Shown: positions 50,101 to 61,600 of the stretch, one piece after another
Layout: the number at the start of each line of letters is the position of its first letter
How positions within the stretch are numbered: the first letter of the stretch is position 1
Source: Nemopilema nomurai
Lineage: Eukaryota; Cnidaria; Scyphozoa; Rhizostomeae; Rhizostomatidae
Length of the DNA stretch: 64,000 nucleotides
Direction: 5' to 3'
NCBI GenBank assembly: GCA_003864495.1
Contig: ML133460.1
Coordinates: 310,001-374,000, forward strand
Position numbers and translations under genes: made by a program
The notes under the pieces: model-generated
The model's input: the letters and a program-made list of their open reading frames with translations, nothing else
Told to the model about the DNA's origin: nothing
The model's database searches: none

Positions 50101-51157
50101 GGCCTAATAGGGCTTTAACGGCATCTACGCTAGAGGTCGCTGTTGCAGCCCCCACGCAGCACCAAAAGAATGGTCAAGAAACCCCCCTTTGGCCCGGTCG
50201 ACATAGCATCTCTGCCTTCGCATCAAGGTCGGATTTCAGGGCTTTGCCTGATTGGCATGCCACAGTCCAGCCTCATATCGAACAGGCACCCATAATTGGC
50301 AGCGATTGATACTTACCTCTCTAGGGACAGTGTAGCAGATTTGTATGCTTTGCGAATGCAGCCCGCAAAGATCACTTCTGAAGGATATCAAGGCAACAAA
50401 GGCACTAACGATCTTGTCAAAACTCTGATCCTGTCCGTTTTTGAATACGACTCTCCAGTGCTTGAGAGGAAAAGCTTGAGGGAGTTATTTTGTCGATTTT
50501 TCAGGATCAACCAGAGGAACGGCCGACAGCACGCGAGCTCCTGCATTCCTGCCTGGCACAGGAAAAGAGTTACAAGCCGAACCATGCAACGCCCGCGCTT
50601 GACTGTCAATGGCAGCAGGCGAATATCCGCTCAATTGTAACCACTGAGCCTAGCGACGAGCACATGAGGCACCTTATATCTTCAGTTGGCAACCAGAACC
50701 AGTGAGTACATATCCTTGTTTTTAACATTGGAACTGCATTTGCAGGAGAGGGGTTTACCACATTAAAACGAGGCTTCCAATGTCTTTTCTAGTTGATAGT
50801 GCCCGGCATAGTTGGACCTATTCCTCTATCTATCTATCGATATTTCCCGATTCATCGTTATTTCCCGATTCATCGATATTTCCCGATTCATCGATATTTC
50901 CCGATTCATCGATATTTCCCGATTCATCGATGATTCCAACGGCTTTTTGGGTACGCTGGTTTTACTTTCGGTGCCGCTGTTTGGCATCTAGTTCAATGTG
51001 CTTGCATTTTTCATCTATCTCATGAATTTTTCAATGCAGAATTGAGCGGATGTTGGAGCAGCTACCCAAAGTGCTACCCAACGAAAACATCCCACAGTCA
51101 AATGATTGGGTGGGTCAAATGCAGCCGACAGAAGAGGAAGGAATGGATATTGGATAG
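44168..51157 (+). CDS. TAZ2-type zinc finger / protein kinase fusion, 14 exons
   Basis: Exons: 44168-44336, 45070-45230, 45450-45521, 45978-46049, 46379-46518, 47451-47505, 47851-48009, 48303-48447, 48680-48826, 49218-49348, 49600-49737, 49923-49982, 50505-50701, 51040-51157; all phases agree, giving 587 residues. Residues ~1-110 are acidic and polar, probably disordered. Residues ~140-205 match the TAZ2 zinc finger of CBP/p300: HASYC, then C, then C, MIEHRKDC, CDTC, CHAIGC and CEVNGC in the right spacing. The kinase domain (~225-530) has a GQGGCG loop, Lys in IIVKE, a catalytic loop HKDIKDKN, DWD in place of DFG, GTKGFVAPE, DIYS and the ERP segment. The key Lys, Asp and Asn are present, so activity is plausible. 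HKD in place of HRD makes it an atypical catalytic loop. A possible role is a kinase recruited to transactivation-domain partners; this is inference. A short acidic tail ends the protein. Confidence 0.88.
46142..46378 (+). repeat. Three 79-bp tandem units carrying the intron 4 splice acceptor
   Basis: Three copies of a 79-bp unit end in CTGCCAAG at 46220, 46299 and 46378. Only the last precedes the exon of the TAZ finger. Each unit contains AATTTTTTGCTTCCTTTC and ATATTTCAATCTTCTGTA, i.e. branch-point and pyrimidine-tract material. The first copy is more diverged near its left edge. Confidence 0.92.
50837..50926. repeat. 18-bp tandem repeat, five copies, in TAZ-kinase intron 13
   Basis: Five units of TCGATATTTCCCGATTCA (the second with TCGTTA), followed by a partial sixth. 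It is unrelated in sequence to the 18-bp repeat near 10.7 kb. Confidence 0.95.
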
Positions 51158-53654
51158 TTCAGTCATCTCTCCAGTGGCGAAGCTAGCCAAATGGCACTGG
51201 TCATGCCCTCCATCCAGAACATTGTGGGTGTGGTCAATATGTTATGGGCATGACTAAATTGGAAACCCTCTGTTTTAGTCATGCCCGACAATAGAAGAGC
51301 GCCTTCGGAGGAGCCCGTAACCTTGCGTAGAACCATAGGGCTTCAAACGCGAATGGCATATGCTACTCATAAGGGGGAAGGGGCTTTCTCTCTACCAAAA
51401 TAAATCTCTCGCATATCGAGAGTTGCATGAAATTGTTGGACTAATATCGATGCAAAAGAAAATGCAAGTTGAACAAATGTAATGTCACCGAGAATCTGGT
51501 AACATCTAGAACATTCTAGACATTGCGTAAGAAATACAAAATTACCTTGAATTAACTGCCAGCATGTTTGCTTAGTCATGATTATGTAATCCCTATAATT
51601 GTTGTCGCTGAGATCATAACCGTAGTAAGCCATTTAGGCCTATTATGCTTCACATGTAACGTAGCCTCGTTTTCGTTTACAACATTCTAGAACCTTGGGG
51701 GGTTATCGAGAACATTCTCAAAGGGTATATTTAGTCATTTCGTAATATTACGTAAAATAAGTCATTATTAATCAGCGATTCTTAGCTAGAACTTTCTGTA
51801 GAAAAAGTATATAAACAGACGGAAGGTATCAAGTAGGGGTAGAACTAGCGAGAGTGGAGCAATCTATTATAGCGAAGTATCATAAACGGATTACTTCTGT
51901 GAGTTCATTTCTGTGAGAAGTTATTGTCGTGGAGAACTAGAACAAATTCCCGACTGTAAATACATGAAATTGTATCTAAAGCTGAATTAATGTAAATGCA
52001 AAAGGATAATGGTTATGATATTCTTTTCCGCAAAATTGTTCAGTGGCATGGCGTCAGGGTATGCAAGGTATGCAGTGCATACCCTGAGATTTCAGGGCAA
52101 AATACTTGTCAAAATAACCTATTTCATAAAAGTTAAAACGCAGTATCTACATTAAAACTCATAAATGATCCCTCTTTAAACCGATTTCAACAATATGAAT
52201 AGTTGTTTTCTGTTGTTATTTCCGTTTCTCCGTTCGATTTTCCTTGTCAATGCACCAAGGCCGATACATTGAATTGACCTTTGAGTGCGCTACGAAGGAG
52301 GAGAAGCTAGATTGTTTCCCCCTTTGTTTTTCAACTCACCTACGTCGTGAAATAAGCAGTAAAATCCTTCCGCCCAATTCTAACCAATCAGCGCACTGAA
52401 TTTCATGAATAAATAAACTCCAAGTTGGTTGAAACAATTGAGGAATAAGCAGAAAATTTTCAGCTTCCAATTTGCAGCTCGTTTTGGGGCTTCATAGGAA
52501 GCTTCACGTTGAGGAAAACAGGAAGTATGGCCAATGCAAACGACCTAGCTAACGAAAGCTCTTAATTAAGTATGGGCGATCAATATGATCATTTTGTTAT
52601 ACTTTGGGTTTGGCCGAAAATAAGTTTATCATAAATGATCGTAGATATAACTGAAAGTTAAAACTTGCAAAAATAAACGACAGAAAAGTCTTCACATGGA
52701 CTGGTGCTTGTCATCATTAACTTCTGCATCGACATAACAACTTCTCTTAAAAATGTTGCGAGAAAAGAAGCTGTAGGCTATGTCATTAATGGATGCTTCA
52801 AATAAAGAGCCTTCAGTATGGTCTAAAGCCTATTCGATATCTATTCGTTTTCATAACTATGTTTTCGAAGTGCAAAACCTAAAGAAGTGGAGACATTACT
52901 GTGATGAAAACAGCCTTGGTTTCAATTGTCAAAACAGGGGCTGGGTTATTTGCTGTCTTATATTATAGCTTACTGCGGCATTTAGACACATGGTGATGTT
53001 ATTTTGTGTCTGTAAAGGTCATTAAGAGTAGTTGTTGTGTTTTTTGGAGCAAGCATTGAAATAATTTTAGCCGATGTAGAGCTAGGTCTCTCAAATATAC
53101 AATTATCTACTATTCAAAAGCCATTACTTCTTCTCTGTTCCATGATATTACCGGTGGGAGAGACGTCTTCAGTGTGTTCAGTTTCATTCCATACTGGCAA
53201 AGGGTTTTTTATTTTATTGCAAAATGCCATTGTCTCATTTCTAGTACCAAATCCAAAAAATGTTAGTTTTAAAAATATAACAGATCGGCTTTTATTTTCG
53301 CTCATCCTGGAGGGCTGGATTCAAGTCCTGAGGCATTTAGTTATCACATAGAGAATAATTTTTCGCAGCGTTCATAATGTTTAAATTACATAACTTTAGA
53401 ATAACTACCAACTCTAGTTGATAGAAAAGCGCCTTACCTTTGTTTCTGCATCCGATCAGCATATCATTCCTTAAGTGTTCATAAGGCAAGTGATATGCGC
53501 GCTGATGCACCCGCTTTCTGCATACTTTTTCCCGAGAATGCGACCACTGGACTTTTCAATCGCGAGTCATGCTGACAAGAATGAATCTTAACTTGCCTTT
53601 CAGCAAGTTGCGCAATCTAAAAGGGAATTTCCCCTGAAAAGAGGCTAAGCGAAG
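51158..53654. other. Intergenic region, TAZ-kinase to CENPV-like gene
   Basis: The TAZ-kinase 3' UTR should lie at the left. A short imperfect hairpin with arms TCAGGGTATGCA and TGCATACCCTGA lies at about 52050-52084. No supported gene was found; the frames at 51367-51633, 52780-52968 and 53037-53351 show no recognisable domain. Confidence 0.5.
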
Positions 53655-54997
53655 ATGGATGCCAAAATGGTTCGCCACCAAGGTGGCTGTCATTGCGGAG
53701 AAGTGAGGTTTTGCGTTGATGCCCCCGCATATCTTGAAGTAATTCAGTGCCTGTATGTTTTGAAATTCATTATTCTCGGATTCGAGCAATTTTTTATCTT
53801 CATATATGGCAAAAATGGATCATAGAAATGGAATCTACATGTTGAAATTAGTCTGTACCGGAAAACTCTGGGTGTTTGGAGCGTCAGGCTGCAAATGAAC
53901 CCATTCTAGAAATTTAGCTTTTCCTATACACTCCAATGGAATTTGCTGGTGCAGTGAAAAATTTCACTGCAGCCGCAAATTGCGGTCAAATTGCATGAAT
54001 TATCTAAATACTCAAAACAAAGTATCTCGCGACCGGAGCGTCCAAACAACATGAAGTTTTCAGTTTAAACTAAGTTAAAGATCAGAATTTCAATCCTGAT
54101 ATTAATTTTTGAGAGAGAGCCGTGGATGCCAAAATACAAAATCGATAACGCCAACAAGAATCCGAGAATAACTCCAGTTGGCTTGATTTCCGTTATATTT
54201 TTAATTCCTTTGCAGTTGCAGTATATGCAAGAAGAAACAAAACAATCACTTCATTGTACCAGAGAGCAACTTCAAGCTTCTTACGGTAGAGATAAAGCAA
54301 AATTTTCTTGTTTTGATGAATAAAAACAGAAGCACTGAAAAAAATCTGCAGTGTAGATTTGTGCCAGTGCTGAAGTGTTATAAACTGCGCAAAGAATGAT
54401 ATTCTCTCTGTTATTAAAAGGATTTAGAAATCACTGGTTTGTTTTAATTTTTTGAATTAGATATTTTTTAGAATGAACAAAAATTAAAGTATTTTAGCAT
54501 TAGTCTTGCTTCCATTCATTTCACTAAGGGGAAGAGCCATCTTAAACAAATGCTCTAACTTTGTAGAGTGAATGTTAAAAAAATGGAATTAATCAAAATT
54601 TGATTCCCAAAATACCTTCTATAACTTGCAAAAATACAAGAAAATTAATGATTTAAATATGTCTTTGGACTAATTTAGAGAAGTTGAATTACAGGTTTTA
54701 ATCGGTTTAAGAATACAATCACTGCTTCAGGAAACCCTTTCAATCTACTTATAGGGAGAAGAGAATTTGATATGCTACACATTCAACACAAACAAGGCAA
54801 AGCATCTGTTCTGCAAGACATGTGGGGTACAGAGTTTTTACAGACCTCGATCTAACCCAATTGGGGTTGGTGTCATGCCACATTGTCTAGATGAAGGAAC
54901 TGTTCTTGGAATTAGCACACAAATATTTGATGGAAGGAACTGGGAGAAGTCAATGGAGGATTGTGGCAAAGAAATAAAAAAAATGTCTAATGAGTAA
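53655..54997 (+). CDS. CENPV / GFA-domain zinc protein, three exons
   Basis: Small protein of the CENPV (centromere protein V-like) branch of the GFA fold, first described in glutathione-dependent formaldehyde-activating enzymes. Exons 53655-53752, 54216-54285 and 54755-54997 total 411 nt, 136 residues, about the size of one GFA domain. Exon 1 supplies GGCHCGEVRF with the first zinc cysteines and ends in IQC. The 70-nt middle exon gives CSICKKKQNNHFIVP. Exon 3 gives YTFNTNKAKHLFC, KTCGVQSFYRPRSNP and PHCLDEGTV. All expected Cys positions and the C-x-x-C-G-V signature are present, so both zinc sites should form. The start Met is the first in frame before VRHQGGCHC. Vertebrate CENPV has an added basic N-terminal tail which is absent here, so a centromeric role should not be assumed. 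Confidence 0.9.
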
Positions 54998-55655
54998 ATT
55001 TGTTTTAAAATTCTTTTTATATTTTAAAGATGATTTGCCTAAAATAATCCTTTAAGCTTTTTATGGATAATCCTTTACAAGATTGTGTTTGCCTGTCATA
55101 GCATTGGAAAAAATTTACCTTTGCATAAAAGTTAATGAAGTTAGTCGAAATGACTCAAGTGGTGGAGCTAAACCAGAAAGAAGCATTTTGAATTTCCACC
55201 TCATCCCCTTTTTTGCTCGCCTGTTAATCAGAGAAACCCACTCAGAGTAAAATTCAATTTACTCTACCACACTCTAAGACATCCTTGATCTTTTTAAGCT
55301 TTGTTCAATGGATGAAAATGTTTAGAGAGCCATTAAATATTTCCTAAGTAAGTCAAATAAATAACTAATTAATAATGCCGACAAAAATTGCCAGTTGTTC
55401 GCCGATTACACGATCATTTTTTCTACCACCATCGAAAACTGACAGTTTATCCTACTGATCGTGTATTTCAGCACAGATATAGTTTTCAAAAAGTAATCTT
55501 GTACGAGAATCAATTTTTGAAGAATATCATGGATCATCGCGAAGCCATTTGTTTCCCCTTCCTCGTTGCGATGCGAGCCTCGTTTCCAGAAGGGCTTCCA
55601 AACCTAGGCCTGTTCTTGAAAGTTGGTGGGAATAACATGAAAGGAGGAAGGACAG
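54998..55655. other. Intergenic region, CENPV-like gene to BRAP
   Basis: A short A+T-rich gap of 0.66 kb that must contain the 3' end of the CENPV-like transcript and the BRAP promoter. The open frame at 55388-55684 overlaps the first BRAP exon in another frame and is not supported as a protein. Confidence 0.5.
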
Positions 55656-58600
55656 ATGCCATTCATTTCGTTGATAGTTCTTAGGCTAGAAGTCGAAGAT
55701 GGTTTCAAGCAGCCAAATTTCTTTAGTCACATCTCAGGTAAGCAACTAATTGTACCTGAATGTAACCTTGGAAATAGGGATCTGCAATGCAGGATGGCTT
55801 GAAAACAGATGATATGACTTCGCAAACATCATCACTTTAGCGCTAAGGCGTCTGACCCCAGATTGCAGAGTTTGGAGACTTTTACTTTGCATCATAGCAG
55901 TTGCTATGATAAAATAGAGACTCTGGTACTTTTATACAAGTTTAAAAACAAGGTGCAAAAATTCATACAGCTTCAGAAGTAAGTAAGGCATGAATGAAGA
56001 TAGCATCTTGTCTCATATTTCGATTGTGGCTATTTTTGCGGCAAGCGTAAAACGCAGGTCATGCAGGTTAATAAAACGCAAGGTAAATTACGCGGGTCGA
56101 AGAAAATAGCCTGGGGTTCTCGGCTTACAGCCTATTGATATTCATAAGTTTCTGGTGCGTTTCTGCAAACACATGGATGACTGGATCAAGGTCGCAATGC
56201 CCACCAATGCTGAGCATTGTAAAACTCCTCTGCATTTTCAAACGCCTTCAAATTTTGAAGAACATAGTGTTTCACCATCATACACATTCTAGACACAATT
56301 TTTCGTAACATTGTTGCAAAAGAAATTAATTTTTGGTAAAACTCTCTCGCTAAGAAAATATTTTAAAGAACACAGAGGGTTGATTCGCGTAAATGATATC
56401 AATGTAACAACATGAAGGGTCAAATTTTTCAAAAACCATTTTCTTGTGTGAACAAAATAGATTATATTCCCCTCAGCTGACCAGCCGTTGCACCAAAATA
56501 GGTCTTCTGAATAGGGGCAGGGGTAATTAAAGTGTTGATTAAACTGTCTCTACTAAACATTCAACCTTTAATAACATATCTGCATAGGGAGCATTTGTAC
56601 TCTATGTTTTATGAATGAAAAGTAAATGTGAATTATATATACATACATGCATGGTTAGGAAGCACTGGTTTGGTGTGGCTCTTGGCTCAAAACTGCCATG
56701 TGTAACTGTTACTTAGTGGTGCTAGTAGAAGAAACCTATTTTGGGAATGCAGAAAAGTCTTTTAAATGAAAACAATATTATGGGAACTAGAGCCAAAAAA
56801 GTAAATAAATAATAAAGAAATTAAATAATCAATTAATTAATTACATGGTATTAAAAAATAAGAGCACCAAGCTTCATCAAAATTGGCCCTCATAAAAGAG
56901 TAGCTTTCACTTTTATCACATGCTTCATTGTCAATTGCTGTGCCGCACACCAAATATAGTGTATTTTCATCATCTGGTTCTTTCTTGCAATGTTTCGGGG
57001 TCTAAATCCCTAGAAAAGTCTACTCCAATAATAACTTGCAGTGACATTGTGATCAGTGTGCTTTTCTCATAACAATCATTGGGCTGAATAGGATACTCAG
57101 TAAGAAAGATTTCATATATTAAATATAAAGAATAACCACATGATTTAACCTGCGTTTTGTTAACCTGCATAACCTGTGTTTTAGACCTGCCAGTATTTTT
57201 GGGATGATGACCTATATTTCGATAAATTTATTAATGTATGCTTTTGAAAATTTCACAACAAATTGTTCTTATGATTGACTAAACCATAATGGTACTTTAG
57301 GAAATGTCATCATACTTCTAGTTTATGATTTGTCATCATTATCACCCACATGTATGATAACTGACCTGTATTTGCCTCTAAAAATATATATGGTATTTGC
57401 TAACCATATTGGTAGCGATCTAATGGATTTAGTCATCTTGCAGAAAAATACCTTGATATGGTAGGAGGTGCAAGAACTGCAAAAATGGATGAACAAGACA
57501 AAACTGACATGCCACTTGCAGAAAAGGTGCTATCTGCTGATAAACAGACACACAGGGGCTGTCGTGTGGGCACCAACTTTACAATTGAAACCCATACCCA
57601 AGGTGAGATTGTGCAGCTTCCTGTGTTTGTGGGTTCTTATTATTTTGTTTAAATATTTCAATAAAATATTGATCATGGTCCATGGAAGCCATCCGACATC
57701 CCATGTGATGTTTCAAGCATCATTCCCATCCAAGGAATACATGATATTTGAGGATATCTGCTAGAGCTATACCATCCTCTCAGTTTGGCTGTTTGGTAGT
57801 TTATACTCTTAATCAATCATTGATGTCTGTCAATCTACTCATTTATAAGCTGGAAAATCATGATTTTTCTGCAGGATTCCTTTTTGTGTATATTTCACTG
57901 AGATGACTTTAGAGCATCTTAGTGAGCAATAAAAGTAGGAAGTTTCTAAACAGTTGTTGTTTGTTTGCATGTTTAGATGGCGAATCATCTGTTGCTTGTG
58001 ACGAACCAGCTGTTCCTAAGCCAAATCTGCAAACTGCCACTGTTCCAAAAAGGTCAAGAACCTCTCCTATCCCGTTCTTCTCTGGCAACCCAATGGTTGA
58101 GCACACTGCAGGTGTATTGCATTTGTACAAGGATGGGTAAGTCCATAAGTGTTACTGAATAGCCCACAGTAGCGTTTTGTCTGCTATTCATATACTTGAG
58201 CAAAGGCTAGTTCAGTAGATTTGAAGTTCCTTTTATGAAGGGGCAAAGTGAAAGGTGTAGCATTGTTGCTTCCATTTTTGCAATTTGATTCCATTGGTTT
58301 TAAGAATGCAAACAGTGTTTTTTCGATTTTCAACCGAAATGCGAGATCACCAGGGTATAAAGCTTAGGATTTGGTGTGTCAAAGTATATGGTGAATTGAT
58401 GTAGCCATTGTTCAAGTAGTTTGTCTTGCTCCCTCTGTCCTCCTTTTGCTTTTTAACTGCTGTTGGGTGAGATGCACAAAGAGCTACTTCTTGTTTGTTC
58501 TTCTACTCCTGCAAAGGAGATACCCTTTAATTACAAAGTTATTAAAATGCCCAGCATGCTAAAACTGATACCAGTACATATTATAATGTATTATTTTGAG

Positions 58601-61600
58601 CTTTCGCCATTTTTCAATCAATGTTTTCTTTGACTTGCCAAGGCAAATGACTTCATTAGAAGAAGAGGTGCCAAGGAGTGAGATGATCTGCATGATGTCT
58701 GTTCCAGCCAAGTTAACTTGCATTGACCTGCAGCAGTTTACAATGCCAATGAAGTAATTTTCAATACCCTTGATAAATTTTTATGTAGCTGCTGTAGTAT
58801 GTGGAAGATTGTTGTTTTATTTAGAAGCAAATTATTTACATCCTGTAAGCTGCTAAACTAGCATAAAATCTCATTTTTGATACAAAATTTGTATAAACCA
58901 ATGGACAAGCCTCACATCTGCTATTGTAATCTTGTCCTTATCCAGTAAATTTCTCTTTCATTATATTCCTTTGATTTGCTAATTGCTTTTATTAGTGTGG
59001 TTGTGATGCTAGTTGTAAATGCATCTTTTAATATCAGAAGTAAGTGGAACTTGCTTAGAAAACCCACTTTACTCATATTAATTGTTTTTGGATGAAGCAG
59101 TAATAATGACTAATAGTAGTAAAAAAAGTAATATATTTATATGACAAGTTGTTAGCATCCAAGTATGTAGGCAGCACCACATGTTACCAATAATCTCCAT
59201 CGAAGGTTGTTTCAATTTCTCTTTCTAATGCTGTAGTAATGCTGTTTCTAATGCTGTTTTAAAAAACTCTTCTGCTTTTGTAAAATTAGATTTTCAAATT
59301 CGAAGCGATCACTGACTAAAGTCATTCGTCAGTTAGAAGCAATCACTCGTGCTGGTAATTAATATTTGCTCATTGATGAAACTCAGTGTTGCTAGTAAAG
59401 TTTTGATGATTATGATGCGCCCTTGTATTCCACGCAGATTTGAGGAAGCAGAAGACGAGCAATTTTCAGGGGTAATGCAAAATTTGCTTTAATTTATGAC
59501 CAGAATGTATCAAGTTTAACTTTCCCTTTTCTTTGTTTCTCTAGGGATTCGATTCAGCACATGCAAATTGTAAGAGACAACTCCCCGAATCAGTACATTG
59601 TGCTTCTAAAATTCAAGGACCAGGTTCGTTTGATATGGCAGTTTTGTACCAGTGCGGTAAAACCTAGAGACGCATATATTGTACCAGTCCGTTTTGTGCT
59701 ACTCAAGGACGCATATTTTGTGTATTTGAATAAATATGCAGAAAGCCCAGTTGTTGGCCAAATTCAACTGGGCAATTGTTAATATTTGTATGTTGAAAGA
59801 AGTTGAAGTTGGCATTCATTTAGAAACGTGTTTCTAATAGTACTGTCTACCTGCCACCCCACAGTGTCTAAAAAATTAGAATGATGTAAAAATGAAGGTA
59901 CATGCTTGTTTGTGGACTGAAGTGGCTCAACCAGAAAAGCGAGTAGTTTGTACATATCTAGAAGCTGCCCATCTAGTGCTGAGTAGACCGTCTGCATTGC
60001 ATTCGGAGGTGTTTGGCGCTTCAGCAGTTGGAGAAGTATTTCGCTAAGTCCCACACCATCTCTGAAGAGTAGGGTGATGACTTGATGTGTTTTCAGGGGG
60101 AGTACGAAATGATATGTTTACAGATAAAGGCTAAATCATTTGAACTCATTCAATTCTAATCGTAGCCGAGTGCTGATAGCTTCTATAAAGATTTCAATGG
60201 TCGTCCTTACAATTTGTTGGAACCCGAAGTGAGTATAACATGCTATTTACGTCATAATTTCAAGGTTTCTGTAAATCTAGTGCATCTATGTTCTCTCTTC
60301 TTAAGAATCTAAGGAAACCGATGAGGTATTATGCCTAATAATTTGTTTATTTCTCCCTGACTCCTAAGATTGGTGCCAACCACTTCTTTACTAACCACTC
60401 TAAGAATGGACTTGATGTCAGTTAACAGTACAAACGCGTATGTCTAGCAAATTCTTGTTCATGTTTGATCATTGAAAAGAAATTGAAGGAGTTTGAGCAT
60501 TGGGTGCAAAATGTCCCACCTAAACAGAAAGCAAACTCGCGTTTAGTTCACTCTGGAGTACTCTGGTTCATTAATTGATTGATGCTCTATTTTACCAGTA
60601 CTGTACGAGTTTTTAATAACTGTAAGCAATTTTTAGCGTGTAACAGTTATGGTACAAGGTCGTGAAATCAAGAAGTACAATCTTATTTGTTTTACTCTTG
60701 TTGTCAATAAGAACCCGAAATCAAGGAAAAGGCTACCCAAATATTTTCAGCAGATCTTGAGTTTGTTCTTTTACAGTGTTGAAGTCATCTCGTTCGCACA
60801 GATCATCGTTAATAACTTTATAATCTGTATAATCTGTATTTATAATAACTTTATAATCTGTATAAGAGTGTTGTCTTGACTGTGTTTCTGTGCAGGTCGC
60901 TCGACTTGTCTACGTTGCCAAACTGGAGTCAGTAAAATCCTCTCAGGTAAAGCTAACGGAATCTGGCTCATGTTTATTGATAAATGATTGGATTTAGATG
61001 AAAGTGATCTAAATGGATACAATGCCGTTTACAATGCAATTTTGTTGAAAATTTTGTTTTTCTGTAGACGTAATTTTGCAATCTCTGCTGAAATTCTCTC
61101 TACGCCACTAAAAATTATGGTTAAGTCAACTGTCGTTTATTTGTCGATTGACAAAAGTTTTCTGATCTTTTAAGTTCTTTCGCATCAGTTGTTTTGTCTT
61201 GGCTCAACCAAGGCATTCAAGATCTGAATAATGTATCGCACGTTAGATGGCAAATTTTCCGGGGACTGGTAAAATAAACTGATCGCAATTTTAGGCTAAA
61301 CGTACTATGTTTTTCTTCATGCGAGTTGCTTTTTGCAGGGTGGATATCTGCCAGTTTCTGGTTTGACAGAATTGCCAACCTGCCCTGTTTGCCTGGAGAG
61401 AATGGTGAGTAGAAGGGTCTTGTTTTTTATGTCCTATTAAGGTCAATTTCGAGTTTTTATAATTTTATACTTACAGTTTTCCCGACCACAAGTAAAGGGA
61501 ATGGAAGCATATTTAAATAGCTCGGAGCCGGCAAGCATAAACTGTCAATCGAGTATTAACCAATCAAAAGTGCCCAGCTACTACAGTAAAAGCCCGCGTG

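Noticed and set aside
53037..53351. 104-residue hydrophobic open frame before the CENPV-like gene
   Set aside because: A+T-rich, hydrophobic by composition, no recognised family and no splice partners.
55388..55684. 98-residue open frame just before BRAP
   Set aside because: It overlaps the true first BRAP exon (55656-55737) in another frame; the BRAP frame matches the family N-terminus.
59440..59472. Possible extra BRAP exon (FEEAEDEQFSG) after an AG
   Set aside because: Exons ending 58753 and starting 59545 join directly in phase and match the family without it.
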